From Azoarcus sp. (GTDB lineage Bacteria > Pseudomonadota > Gammaproteobacteria > Burkholderiales > Rhodocyclaceae): a DNA stretch of 21,785 bases. The position numbers and the translations under genes are program-made. The stretch is taken from NCBI GenBank assembly GCA_031258035.1, contig JAIRNL010000073.1, positions 1 to 21,785 of the forward strand, given 5' to 3'. How positions within the stretch are numbered: position 1 is the stretch's first letter; each line of letters begins with the position of its first letter. The notes beneath the pieces were generated by a model. It searched no databases and was not told the origin of the DNA. It was given only the letters and a program-made list of their open reading frames with translations. Of this stretch, positions 1 to 7,140 are shown piece after piece.

Positions 1-11
1 CGGCGGCGGGG

Positions 12-626
12 TCAGGCGCCTTTTTTCACCCATCCCATCGGCTTGCCAAGGGGCAGGATCTGGCGACCGAAGAACGTGTTCAGGAAGATCGCGCCCGAAC
101 CGTAGAAGCCCAGCATGGAGATGAAGAATTCGGCCCATGCCGCCGTCTTGCCGAACAGTGCTGGCTCGATGCCCAGCAGTTGCAGGGCGAGCGAGGCGAG
201 GAGGACGAGAATCAGCACCATGATGGCCCCGAAGACCTTGTTTGCCTCGAAAGCGGCGATGGTGACGAAGACGCAGAAAATCAGGTAGCCCAGGCAGGCG
301 TAACCGAATTGCTTGGCGTCGGCGTTGGCCGGAACCTCGCCGAACCAGCCGTTGGCGATGGCCCAGTGCATCATGACCGCGATCCAGAAAAGGCCGAAGG
401 CCCCCAGGACGATCGCGCCGAAGTAGCTGTTGCGTTTGAAGTCGACCGCCGCGGCCCATATCTGCGCGATGGAGCCGAGAAACAGGGCCCAAGGCATCAA
501 ATAGACGGTACCTGTTGTCCAACCCAGTTTTTGTGTGGATGCGACGAAGGTGATCAGCGAGAGACCGAATACACCCAGTGCGGTGGCGTCGGCCAGTACG
601 ATTTTGGTTTCTTGAACTTGGGACAT
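12..626 (-). CDS. satP: SatP/YaaH-type acetate uptake transporter (GPR1/FUN34/YaaH family)
   Basis: A 204-residue inner-membrane protein with six hydrophobic segments (about residues 11-30, 40-61, 69-90, 106-126, 131-152 and 164-184), the fold and length expected of the AceTr family, which moves acetate or succinate with protons. The start is supported by a strong minus-strand Shine-Dalgarno (GGAAGGAG, plus-strand 632-639) five bases before the ATG. The family hallmark near the first helix is usually NPAPLGL; here the equivalent stretch reads DATALGVFGLS, so this is a divergent branch and the substrate may differ from acetate. It is transcribed away from the rest of the window and its downstream neighbour lies outside. 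Family assignment is fairly sure; substrate is inference. Confidence 0.82.
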   Translation of the reverse strand: MSQVQETKIVLADATALGVFGLSLITFVASTQKLGWTTGTVYLMPWALFLGSIAQIWAAAVDFKRNSYFGAIVLGAFGLFWIAVMMHWAIANGWFGEVPANADAKQFGYACLGYLIFCVFVTIAAFEANKVFGAIMVLILVLLASLALQLLGIEPALFGKTAAWAEFFISMLGFYGSGAIFLNTFFGRQILPLGKPMGWVKKGA

Positions 627-655
627 TTTGTCTCCTTCCGTTGTTTTTTACGAAA

Positions 656-671
656 GTCCATGCACATGGAC
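656..671. promoter_or_regulatory. Inverted repeat in the satP upstream region
   Basis: GTCCATG and CATGGAC form perfect 7-base arms around a CA spacer, 30-45 bases upstream of the satP start codon. It could be an operator or a 5' leader hairpin. I could not find a convincing -35/-10 pair next to it, so its role is inference. Confidence 0.35.
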
Positions 672-789
672 GGCCTAGCGTATCACGGGAGGAAACAAGG
701 GGGGTCTTTGCATGATTTGGCGTCTTTTGCGGGCGTCGTCCGGACGGCGCGTCCGTCGATCCTGGCGCGCCGGTGGGCGGTTGAGGGAT

Positions 790-805
790 GGGCCGTCGAC
801 GGCCC
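790..805 (-). terminator. GC-rich palindrome just after the methyltransferase stop
   Basis: GGGCCGTCGACGGCCC is a perfect 16-base palindrome starting five bases past the minus-strand stop of the methyltransferase gene. A second hairpin (CGGACG-GCG-CGTCCG, 741-755) follows. Neither is followed by a T-run on the minus strand, so this may be a 3'-end protective hairpin or weak terminator, not a classical intrinsic one. Confidence 0.35.
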
Positions 806-810
806 GTCTT

Positions 811-1539
811 TCAAGCCAGCAGCAGGAAAAGCGCCGGGCGTTTGGCCAGCGTTGGCGGCGGGCGTTTGAGCCAGTCGGCGATGGCGAGTGTGCGCAGGTA
901 TTCGTCCCCGGCGGCGAGGTCGCGCGCGACGCACAGCCGGGTGCGCGGCTGGCAGGCGCGGAGGAGGGCGGCGAACAGGCGCTCGTTGCGGTAAGGGGTT
1001 TCGATGAAGATCTGCGTGCGGCCGAGGCGGCGCGATTCGTCTTCGAGCGCGCGCACGTGTTTGTCCCGGGCGGTTTCTTCTACCGGCAGGTAGCCATGGA
1101 AGGCGAAGCTTTGCCCGTTCAGCCCCGATCCCATCAGCCCGAGCAGGATCGACGACGGGCCGACCATCGGCGCGACGCGCAAGCCGAGCGCGTGCGCGCG
1201 GGCGACGAGTCTCGCGCCGGGATCGGCGACCGCGGGGCAGCCGGCATCGGACATGAGCCCGATATTTTCGCCGGCGAGGGCGGGGGCGAGCAGGGCGTCG
1301 AGCGCCTCGTCGCTGGCTTTGGCGGGAAGTTCGCGTATGTCGGTATCGCGCAGCGCGCCGGGAAAGGCGATGCGTTTCAGGTGGGCGCGGGCGGCGCGGG
1401 CGTTTTCGACTACGAAGTGACGAAGTCCCGCGGCGCGCCGTTGCACGGCGGTGGGAAGGAAGTTTTCCCATGGCGTTTCGCCCAGCGCCACGGGGACGAG
1501 GACGAGTGCCCCCGGTGTGTCGCGCGGCGCGGCGCTCAT
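811..1539 (-). CDS. RsmI-like SAM-dependent methyltransferase (tetrapyrrole methylase fold)
   Basis: A 242-residue protein of the corrin/porphyrin methylase superfamily (PF00590-type). The N-terminal strand ALVLVPVALGE (11-21) resembles the LVPTPIGN start of RsmI. SDAGCPAVADPG (97-108) is the family DPG motif, and VGPSSILLGLMGSGL (126-140) forms the second SAM-binding region. It is shorter than RsmI (about 285 residues) and lacks the RsmI EDTR element near residue 45, so it is probably a paralogue and not the 16S rRNA C1402 enzyme. The ATG at 1539 overlaps the yceF stop as ATGA, which fixes the start; a longer reading frame upstream is only the shadow of yceF. The overlap implies translational coupling with yceF. 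The methylated substrate is unknown to me. Confidence 0.85.
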   Translation of the reverse strand: MSAAPRDTPGALVLVPVALGETPWENFLPTAVQRRAAGLRHFVVENARAARAHLKRIAFPGALRDTDIRELPAKASDEALDALLAPALAGENIGLMSDAGCPAVADPGARLVARAHALGLRVAPMVGPSSILLGLMGSGLNGQSFAFHGYLPVEETARDKHVRALEDESRRLGRTQIFIETPYRNERLFAALLRACQPRTRLCVARDLAAGDEYLRTLAIADWLKRPPPTLAKRPALFLLLA

Positions 1540-2123
1540 GGCAGCGCCACCCCGGCCGCGCGCAGCATGCGGGCAAGCGCGATCAGCGGCAGGCCGATGA
1601 TGGCGGTGGGGTCGTTGCCGGAGAGCGCGTCGAGCAGCGCAATCCCCAGTCCTTCGCATTTGGCGCTGCCCGCGCAGTCGAGGGCCGGTTCGCGTTCGAG
1701 ATAGCGGTGGATTTCGGCTTCGTCCAGCGCGCGGAAGCGCGCGTGGGTGGGGACGTTTTCGCATTGTTCGTGCCCGCTGCGTCCGTCGACGAGCGCGACG
1801 GCGGTGTGGAAGACGACTTCGTTGCCGCTCATGCGCCGCAGTTGCGCGATGGCGTTGTCGCGGGAGCCGGGTTTGCCGAAGATTTCCGCGCCGAGCGCGG
1901 CGACCTGGTCGCTGCCGATGACGAGTGTATCCGGGCGCTGGCCGGCGACGGCGCGGGCCTTGGCGAGCGCCAGCCGGTTGGCGAGCCGGGCGGGCGGCTC
2001 GTCGGGCAGGGGTGTTTCATCGACGCGGGGCGCGAGGGTTTCGAAGGGCAGGCCGAGGCGTTCGAGCAACTGACGGCGATAGGCCGATGTGGAGGCGAGG
2101 ACGATGGGAGCGGAAAGGGACAT
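1536..2123 (-). CDS. yceF: Maf-family nucleotide pyrophosphatase, YceF type
   Basis: A 195-residue Maf-family house-cleaning enzyme that hydrolyses non-canonical nucleoside triphosphates to monophosphates; the E. coli YceF branch prefers 7-methyl-GTP. Visible family elements are the substrate loop ASTSAYRRQLL (10-20), VDETP (34-38), the catalytic acidic residue in IGSDQV (Asp72), GKP (83-85) and the C-terminal GLPLIALARML. The CAGSAKCEGLG segment matches YceF, not the dTTP/UTP-type Maf. The chosen ATG gives the canonical N-terminus; upstream in-frame codons would add a long extension that is antisense to yceD and rpmF. Its position divergent from yceD-rpmF is the usual one for yceF. No strong Shine-Dalgarno is visible. 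Confidence 0.92.
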   Translation of the reverse strand: MSLSAPIVLASTSAYRRQLLERLGLPFETLAPRVDETPLPDEPPARLANRLALAKARAVAGQRPDTLVIGSDQVAALGAEIFGKPGSRDNAIAQLRRMSGNEVVFHTAVALVDGRSGHEQCENVPTHARFRALDEAEIHRYLEREPALDCAGSAKCEGLGIALLDALSGNDPTAIIGLPLIALARMLRAAGVALP

Positions 2124-2163
2124 GGTTTCGGCGAAATCTTGCTCGGGGTGGATGAGGAAGGCT

Positions 2164-2192
2164 TTGACAGCGGCGAAAAGCCATAATACTAT
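2164..2192 (+). promoter_or_regulatory. Sigma-70-like promoter for yceD-rpmF
   Basis: TTGACA (2164-2169), a 17-base spacer, then TACTAT (2187-2192). The predicted transcription start falls at about 2199-2200, only two or three bases before the yceD ATG at 2202. On the other strand TATTAT (plus 2188-2183) is a candidate -10 for yceF, so the two divergent -10 elements would overlap. Confidence 0.6.
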
Positions 2193-2200
2193 CCGCCGCT
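2169..2200. promoter_or_regulatory. Inverted repeat spanning the yceF/yceD promoter region
   Basis: AGCGGCG (2169-2175) and CGCCGCT (2194-2200) are perfect 7-base inverted arms 18 bases apart, enclosing both candidate -10 elements. A shared operator is possible, but short GC-rich arms can arise by chance in this sequence. Confidence 0.3.
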
Positions 2201-2201
2201 T

Positions 2202-2729
2202 ATGTCCGAGCAAGACATCGCCGGTTTCGGGACGGCGCGCCTCGTCGATCTTTTCAGCTTCGCCGCCGAGCGCGGCGCGATGGCTGGCGAGACGCCGGTC
2301 ATGGCTTTCGGGCGGCTCGCCGACCAACTCGCGGAGCGCGGGGGGTCTGTGCGCTGGCGGCTCCGGGGAGAGCTCGACGCCGACGGCAGGCCGAGGCTTA
2401 CCGTGGAGGTGTCCGGGGAACTGGCTTTGCGTTGCCAGCGTTGCCTGGCGGCGCTGCAACAGCCGTTGGCGATCGCCGCCGTGTTGCAGCCGGTGCGTCC
2501 CGGGGAGGCTCTGCCCGAAAACGAGCTGGAGAACGACGATGTCGATGCCATCGAGGTCGATGGCGAGGTCGATGCGCTGTCGCTGGTGGAGGATGAGATT
2601 CTCCTCGCGTTGCCGATAGCGCCCCGGCATGAGGATTGCGGCGCGCCGCGGCGGACGGAGACGGACGAGGGCGCGGGCGGGAAATCGCCTTTTGCCGTGC
2701 TTGCCGGTTTGCGTGGCAGGAACGGGTAG
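2202..2729 (+). CDS. yceD: YceD / DUF177 family protein, 23S rRNA accumulation protein
   Basis: A 175-residue DUF177 protein. The family signature is visible: a CxxC in LRCQRCL (Cys78 and Cys81), an acidic middle segment, and the LPIAPRHEDCG block near residues 139-149 (the usual LP..P.H..C). Members sit directly before rpmF in many bacteria and in E. coli and plants are needed for normal 23S rRNA levels; the molecular activity is not settled. No Shine-Dalgarno precedes the ATG, and the best promoter places the transcript start only two or three bases upstream, suggesting a leaderless or near-leaderless message. A later ATG at residue 27 also lacks a Shine-Dalgarno. The paired cysteines could bind metal, which is inference. 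Confidence 0.9.
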   Translation: MSEQDIAGFGTARLVDLFSFAAERGAMAGETPVMAFGRLADQLAERGGSVRWRLRGELDADGRPRLTVEVSGELALRCQRCLAALQQPLAIAAVLQPVRPGEALPENELENDDVDAIEVDGEVDALSLVEDEILLALPIAPRHEDCGAPRRTETDEGAGGKSPFAVLAGLRGRNG

Positions 2730-2765
2730 CGGGTTTGGCAAATATCTTGTATTCAGGAGCATCCC

Positions 2766-2945
2766 ATGGCAGTACAGCAGAACAAAAAATCTCCCTCCAA
2801 GCGCGGCATGCATCGCGCCCACGATTTCTTGAGCGCGCCGGCGCTGGCTGTGGAGGCGACCACGGGCGAGGTGCATTTGCGGCACCACGTCAGCCCGAGC
2901 GGTTTTTACCGCGGCAGGAGGGTCGCCAAGGGCAAGGACGAGTAA
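2766..2945 (+). CDS. rpmF: 50S ribosomal protein bL32
   Basis: A 59-residue basic protein beginning MAVQQNKKSPSKRGMHRAHD, the canonical bL32 N-terminus, followed by a short TGEVHLRHHVSPSGFYRGRR core and a lysine-rich tail. Length matches the proteobacterial protein (about 57-60 residues). A clear AGGAG (2755-2759) sits six bases before the ATG. The gene lies 36 bases after yceD, as in most Proteobacteria, and is closed by a strong intrinsic terminator. This form has no zinc-binding cysteines. Confidence 0.97.
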   Translation: MAVQQNKKSPSKRGMHRAHDFLSAPALAVEATTGEVHLRHHVSPSGFYRGRRVAKGKDE

Positions 2946-2961
2946 GCGCGCGTCTGCCGCA

Positions 2962-3003
2962 AAGGGCGGCGCGGGGCGCGATGCGTCCGCGCCGCCTTTT
3001 TCT
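2962..3003 (+). terminator. Intrinsic terminator after rpmF
   Basis: A perfect 10-bp GC stem (GGCGGCGCGG, 2965-2974, with CCGCGCCGCC, 2987-2996) encloses a 12-base loop and is followed by TTTTT (2997-3001); three upstream A residues extend the stem into the T-run. It begins 16 bases past the rpmF stop and should separate yceD-rpmF from plsX wholly or partly. Confidence 0.85.
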
Positions 3004-3033
3004 TCCCGTTTCGTTGATGACACGCAAAAACCG

Positions 3034-4059
3034 ATGAATGTCACCGTTGCAGTCGACTGCATGGGGGGCGATCACGGCCCGTCCGTGACCGTGCCGGCGG
3101 TGCTCGCTTTCCTGCGCGGGCATCCGGGTGCCCATGCGATCCTCGTCGGACGCGAAGAGGTGCTGACGCCGTTGGCTGGCGAGGCGCTCGCCGCTCCGGG
3201 GGGGCGCCTGCGCATCCATCCCGCTTCCCAGGTGGTGGGCATGGATGAGCCGCCGAAGAGCGCGGTCCGCGCCAAGAAAGATTCCTCGATGCGCGTGGCG
3301 ATCGATCTCGTCAAAAGGGGCGAGGCGCAGGCGGCGGTGTCGGCGGGCAACACCGGGGCGCTGATGGCGATCGCGCGCTTCGTGCTCAAGACCTTGCCCG
3401 GCATCGACCGCCCGGCGATCTGTTTTGCGCTGCCCACGGTCAAGGGACACGCTTATGCGCTCGATCTCGGCGCCAATCCCGAGTGCACCGCCGAACACCT
3501 GCTCCAGTTCGGGATCATGGGCGCGATGCTGGCTTCGGCGCTTGATCATATCGAGCGCCCGACGGTGGGATTGCTCAATGTCGGGGCGGAAGAGATCAAG
3601 GGCAACGAACTGACCAAGCAGGCCGCCGAATTGTTGCGCCAAAGTTCGCTCAACTATTACGGCTACGTCGAGGGCGATGATATTTACAAGGGCCGTACCG
3701 AGGTCGTGGTCTGTGATGGTTTCGTCGGCAATGTGGCGCTCAAGACCAGCGAGGGGCTGGCCAAGATGCTGACGACTTTCCTGCGCGAGGAGTTCATGCG
3801 CAGCCCATTCTCAAAGCTGATGGGGTTGATGGCCCGGCCGGTGCTTCGCCGTTTCAGGCATCGGATCGATCCGGGTCGTTACAATGGCGCGGTGCTGTTG
3901 GGGTTGCGCGGCGTGGTGCTCAAGAGCCACGGTTCGGCTGACGCCTTTGCCTTCGAGCAGGCGCTCGCCAGGGCGGCGGATGCCGCGAGCAACCGGTTGA
4001 TCGAGCGCATTGGCGACAAGATGGCGGCTCTTGCGGGCGCGAACGGGGAATGCGCATGA
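3034..4059 (+). CDS. plsX: Phosphate acyltransferase PlsX
   Basis: A 341-residue peripheral-membrane enzyme converting acyl-ACP and phosphate to acyl-phosphate, the donor for PlsY in phosphatidic acid synthesis. Recognisable blocks are VAVDCMGGDHGP (5-16), the KKDSSMRVAIDLVK segment near residue 86, SAGNTGALMAIARF near 104, and VVCDGFVGNVALKTSEG near 225. Length is normal. The ATG at 3034 gives the standard N-terminus, but I see no good Shine-Dalgarno in the short leader after the rpmF terminator. The stop overlaps the fabH start (ATGA), so fabH is probably translationally coupled. Confidence 0.96.
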   Translation: MNVTVAVDCMGGDHGPSVTVPAVLAFLRGHPGAHAILVGREEVLTPLAGEALAAPGGRLRIHPASQVVGMDEPPKSAVRAKKDSSMRVAIDLVKRGEAQAAVSAGNTGALMAIARFVLKTLPGIDRPAICFALPTVKGHAYALDLGANPECTAEHLLQFGIMGAMLASALDHIERPTVGLLNVGAEEIKGNELTKQAAELLRQSSLNYYGYVEGDDIYKGRTEVVVCDGFVGNVALKTSEGLAKMLTTFLREEFMRSPFSKLMGLMARPVLRRFRHRIDPGRYNGAVLLGLRGVVLKSHGSADAFAFEQALARAADAASNRLIERIGDKMAALAGANGECA

Positions 4060-5021
4060 TCCACGCAAGAATCGCCGGCACCGGTAGTTGTCTGCCGGGC
4101 GAGGCGGTAACGAACGATGATCTCGTCGCGCGCGGCATCGACACTTCGGACGAGTGGATCATGACGCGCACGGGGATCCGCGCCCGCCACTTCGCCGCGC
4201 CCGGCGTCACGGCAAGCGAACTGGCGCTGGTCGCGGCGCGGCGGGCCATCGAGGCGGCGGGGTGCGCGACCGAGGACATCGATCTCGTCATCGTGGCGAC
4301 GTCGACGCCGGACTATATTTTCCCGAGCACGGCCACTCTGGTGCAGGACGGTCTCGGCATCAGGAACGGCGGCGCGGCTTTCGATGTGCAGGCGGTGTGC
4401 TGCGGTTTCGTCTATGGATTGGCGATAGCGGAAAAATTCATCGCCTCGGGCAGTCACCGCCGGGCGCTGGTGATCGGCGCGGAGGTGTTCTCGCGGATTC
4501 TCGACTGGTCGGATCGCGCCACTTGTGTGCTCTTCGGCGACGGCGCCGGCGCGCTCGTGCTGGAGGCGTCCGCCGTTCCCGGCGTGCGCGCCACGGCGCT
4601 TCATGCCGACGGCGGCCATCATTCGATCCTGTGCGTGCCCGGCAGCATCGCCGACGGCAAGGTGACGGGCGATCCTTTCCTGCGCATGGACGGACAGGCG
4701 GTGTTCAGGTTCGCGGTCAAGGTGCTCGGCGAGGTGGCGCGGGAAGTGATCAATCGCGCCGGGGTGTCACACGAGAGCATCGACTGGTTGGTGCCGCACC
4801 AGGCCAATATCCGTATCATCCAGTCCACGGCCAAGCGCCTGGGATTGCCGATGGATAAAGTCGTGACCACTGTCGACCGCCATGGCAATACTTCGGCGGC
4901 CTCGGTTCCGCTCGCGCTCGATTGCGCGGTGCGCGCCGGCCAGATCCGCGCCGGGCAACGGTTGTTGATCGAGGGCGTTGGCGGGGGGTTCACCTGGGGG
5001 GCGGCGCTGATAGATTTCTGA
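4056..5021 (+). CDS. fabH: Beta-ketoacyl-ACP synthase III (KAS III)
   Basis: A 321-residue condensing enzyme that starts fatty-acid synthesis from acetyl-CoA and malonyl-ACP. The catalytic triad is intact: Cys115 in QAVCCGF, His in the VPHQANIRII block and Asn in GNTSAAS. TSDEWIMTRTGI and the C-terminal GVGGGFTWGAAL are typical. Two in-frame ATGs compete, at 4050 and 4056. I chose 4056 because it overlaps the plsX stop as ATGA and stands six bases after GGGGA (4045-4049); the 4050 ATG directly abuts that element. A second cysteine next to the nucleophile (CC for the usual CA) is a mild variation. Confidence 0.95.
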   Translation: MIHARIAGTGSCLPGEAVTNDDLVARGIDTSDEWIMTRTGIRARHFAAPGVTASELALVAARRAIEAAGCATEDIDLVIVATSTPDYIFPSTATLVQDGLGIRNGGAAFDVQAVCCGFVYGLAIAEKFIASGSHRRALVIGAEVFSRILDWSDRATCVLFGDGAGALVLEASAVPGVRATALHADGGHHSILCVPGSIADGKVTGDPFLRMDGQAVFRFAVKVLGEVAREVINRAGVSHESIDWLVPHQANIRIIQSTAKRLGLPMDKVVTTVDRHGNTSAASVPLALDCAVRAGQIRAGQRLLIEGVGGGFTWGAALIDF

Positions 5022-5058
5022 CCGTCTTCGGCCAGTATCTGTTTTCAACGGAGAAAAG

Positions 5059-5994
5059 ATGGCTTTTGCATTGGTATTTCCCGGTCAGGGGTCGCAGTCC
5101 GTCGGGATGATGTCCGGCTATGGCGACTCCGCGGTCATTCGTGAAACTTTCGCCGAGGCTTCGGACGCCCTGGGCGAGGATTTGTGGCGGATGGCGGCCG
5201 AAGGGCCGGCCGAGCGCCTGGCGCTTACCGTCAACACCCAGCCCCTGATGCTGACCGCGGGTGTGGCGGCGTACCGCGCCTGGCTGGCGGCGGGCGGCCC
5301 GCCGCCCGCGCTGGTGGCCGGACACAGCCTGGGCGAATATTCGGCGCTGGTGGCGGCGGGCGCGCTGGCTTTTGCCGATGCCGTGCCGCTGGCCAGGTTC
5401 CGCGCCGAGGCGATGCAGGAAGCCGTGCCGGCGGGCGAGGGCGCCATGGCGGCGCTCATGGGGCTGGACGCGGATGAGGTGCGCGCCGCCTGTGGCGAAG
5501 CCGCGCAGGGCGAGGTGGTCGAAGCCGCCAATCTCAATGCGCCGGGCCAGATTGTCATCGCCGGCGCCAGGGGCGCGGTGGAGCGCGCGATCGCGGTTGC
5601 CACAGTCAGAGGCGCCAGGCGCGCGGTGCTGCTGCCGGTATCGGCGCCGTTTCATTGCGCCCTGATGAAGCCGGCGGCGGCCCGACTGGGCGAGCGCCTG
5701 GCGACGGTGCCGGTTTCCCGTCCGCGGATCGAGGTGCTCAACAACGTCGATGTCGCCGTCTATGATGATCCCGTGAAAATCCGCGATGCCCTTGTCCGGC
5801 AGGCGTTTTCGCCGGTACGCTGGATCGAGTCGGTAACGGCGATGGCCGCGCGCGGCCTGACGCATGTCATAGAATGTGGTCCCGGCAAGGTGCTTGCCGG
5901 CATGACCAGGCGAATCAGCAAGGAGTTGGGCGGCGGCTCGGCGCACGATGCGGCGAGTCTCGAACAGGCAATCGCCGCGGTGAGGACGGTATGA
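5059..5994 (+). CDS. fabD: Malonyl-CoA:ACP transacylase
   Basis: A 311-residue enzyme transferring malonyl from CoA to AcpP, supplying extender units to FabH and FabF. Visible are the N-terminal GQGSQ oxyanion loop (residues 9-13), the nucleophile elbow GHSLGEYSAL with Ser90, and the histidine block SAPFHCALM near residue 199. A GGAG lies about six bases before the ATG. The start is 37 bases after fabH and the stop overlaps the fabG start as ATGA. Confidence 0.96.
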   Translation: MAFALVFPGQGSQSVGMMSGYGDSAVIRETFAEASDALGEDLWRMAAEGPAERLALTVNTQPLMLTAGVAAYRAWLAAGGPPPALVAGHSLGEYSALVAAGALAFADAVPLARFRAEAMQEAVPAGEGAMAALMGLDADEVRAACGEAAQGEVVEAANLNAPGQIVIAGARGAVERAIAVATVRGARRAVLLPVSAPFHCALMKPAAARLGERLATVPVSRPRIEVLNNVDVAVYDDPVKIRDALVRQAFSPVRWIESVTAMAARGLTHVIECGPGKVLAGMTRRISKELGGGSAHDAASLEQAIAAVRTV

Positions 5995-6740
5995 GTTATT
6001 CGCTTGAAGGACAGATTGCGCTGGTGACCGGCGCGATGCGCGGCATCGGTCGCGCGGTGGCGTTCGAGCTCGGACGCCAGGGCGCAACGGTGGTCGGCAC
6101 GGCGACGACGGACGAGACGGCCGCGGAACTGACGCAGGCCTTGCGCGAGGCCGGGGTGAAAGGCGTCGGCAAGGTGCTCGATGTCACCGACGGCCTGGCC
6201 TGCGAGGCGGCGGTCGCCGATATCGAGAAGGCATTCGGCGTCATCGGCATCCTGGTCAACAACGCCGGTATTACCCGCGACAACCTCGCCATGCGGATGA
6301 AGGACGAGGAATGGGACGCCGTCATCGACGTCAATCTCAAGGCGGTATTCCGCATGTCCCGGCTGGTGATGCGCGGCATGATGAAGGCGCGCGCGGGCCG
6401 TATCATCAATATCACTTCGGTGGTCGGCAGCACCGGCAATCCGGGGCAGGCCAACTACGCCGCCTCCAAGGCCGGCGTGGCGGGCATGAGCCGTTCGCTC
6501 GCGCGCGAGCTGGGCAGCCGCAACATCACGGTCAATTGCGTGGCGCCAGGGTTCATCGACACCCTGATGACGCAAAGCCTGCCGGATGCGGTGCGCGACG
6601 CCATGTTGAGCAACATCGTACTGGGCCGCCTTGGCAAGCCGGAGGAGGTCGCCAGCGCGGTGGCTTTTCTCGCTTCGCCAGCGGCGGCCTATATCACCGG
6701 CACGACCATACACGTCAACGGTGGTATGTACACTACATAG
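5991..6740 (+). CDS. fabG: 3-oxoacyl-ACP reductase
   Basis: A 249-residue short-chain dehydrogenase performing the NADPH-dependent first reduction of each elongation cycle. The Rossmann glycine motif is TGAMRGIG (usually TGASRGIG; Ser to Met is a small departure that keeps the glycines). The NNAG structural motif, the catalytic Ser in ITSVVGS, and YAASK with the catalytic Tyr and Lys are present. The C-terminal GTTIHVNGGMY is typical. The ATG at 5991 overlaps the fabD stop; a longer in-frame reading upstream would lie inside fabD and is rejected. Confidence 0.96.
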   Translation: MSYSLEGQIALVTGAMRGIGRAVAFELGRQGATVVGTATTDETAAELTQALREAGVKGVGKVLDVTDGLACEAAVADIEKAFGVIGILVNNAGITRDNLAMRMKDEEWDAVIDVNLKAVFRMSRLVMRGMMKARAGRIINITSVVGSTGNPGQANYAASKAGVAGMSRSLARELGSRNITVNCVAPGFIDTLMTQSLPDAVRDAMLSNIVLGRLGKPEEVASAVAFLASPAAAYITGTTIHVNGGMYTT

Positions 6741-6772
6741 CCGCTCGCCGGGATGGCGTCAGCTTTTATTTC

Positions 6773-6781
6773 TGGTAGAAT
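6773..6781 (+). promoter_or_regulatory. Extended -10 promoter for acpP
   Basis: TGG-TAGAAT in the fabG-acpP gap is a good extended -10 element (TGn plus five of six matches to TATAAT). No good -35 hexamer is found 16-18 bases upstream, as is common for extended -10 promoters. It lies 44 bases before the acpP ATG and would let AcpP be made in excess over the other Fab enzymes. Confidence 0.5.
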
Positions 6782-6825
6782 GCGGCAGTTTTTTTACACT
6801 ACCTCCATGAGGAAGGAGTTCGTTC

Positions 6826-7065
6826 ATGAGCGACATTGAACAGCGCGTCAGAAAGATCGTGGCTGAGCAGCTTGGTGCAAACGAGGCGGAAATCAAAAAC
6901 GAGTCCTCGTTTAGTGACGATCTGGGCGCGGATTCGTTGGACAACGTGGAACTGGTCATGGCGCTGGAGGAAGAGTTCGAATGCGAAATTCCGGACGAAG
7001 AGGCTGAGAAGATCACCACCGTCCAGCAGGCGATTGATTACGTCACAGCCCACCTCAAGAAGTAA
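6826..7065 (+). CDS. acpP: Acyl carrier protein
   Basis: A 79-residue acidic four-helix carrier protein. Ser37 in GADSLDNVEL is the 4'-phosphopantetheine attachment site, modified by AcpS (encoded near the right end of this window). Length and sequence are canonical. A very strong Shine-Dalgarno (GGAAGGAG, 6811-6818) stands seven bases before the ATG and, with its own extended -10 promoter, fits the high expression known for this protein. It carries every intermediate of the FAS II cycle, so it partners with FabH, FabD, FabG, FabF and PlsX. Confidence 0.98.
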   Translation: MSDIEQRVRKIVAEQLGANEAEIKNESSFSDDLGADSLDNVELVMALEEEFECEIPDEEAEKITTVQQAIDYVTAHLKK

Positions 7066-7081
7066 GTTTCCGCCTCTCTGA

Positions 7082-7127
7082 CCTTCTCCCCGGTTGCCGG
7101 ATGCTGCCGTGGAGAGGGTTTCTGTTT
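7082..7127 (+). terminator. Possible attenuating hairpin between acpP and fabF
   Basis: CCTTCTCC (7082-7089) can pair imperfectly with GGAGAGG (7111-7117) around an inner CCGG-TTG-CCGG, followed by the U-rich stretch GTTTCTGTTTT. It could lower read-through from acpP into fabF. The pairing is imperfect, so confidence is low. Confidence 0.3.
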
Positions 7128-7140
7128 TCCGGAGTAACCC

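Noticed and set aside
741..755. CGGACG-GCG-CGTCCG hairpin as an intrinsic terminator
   Set aside because: There is no T-run on either side, and short GC inverted repeats are expected by chance here.
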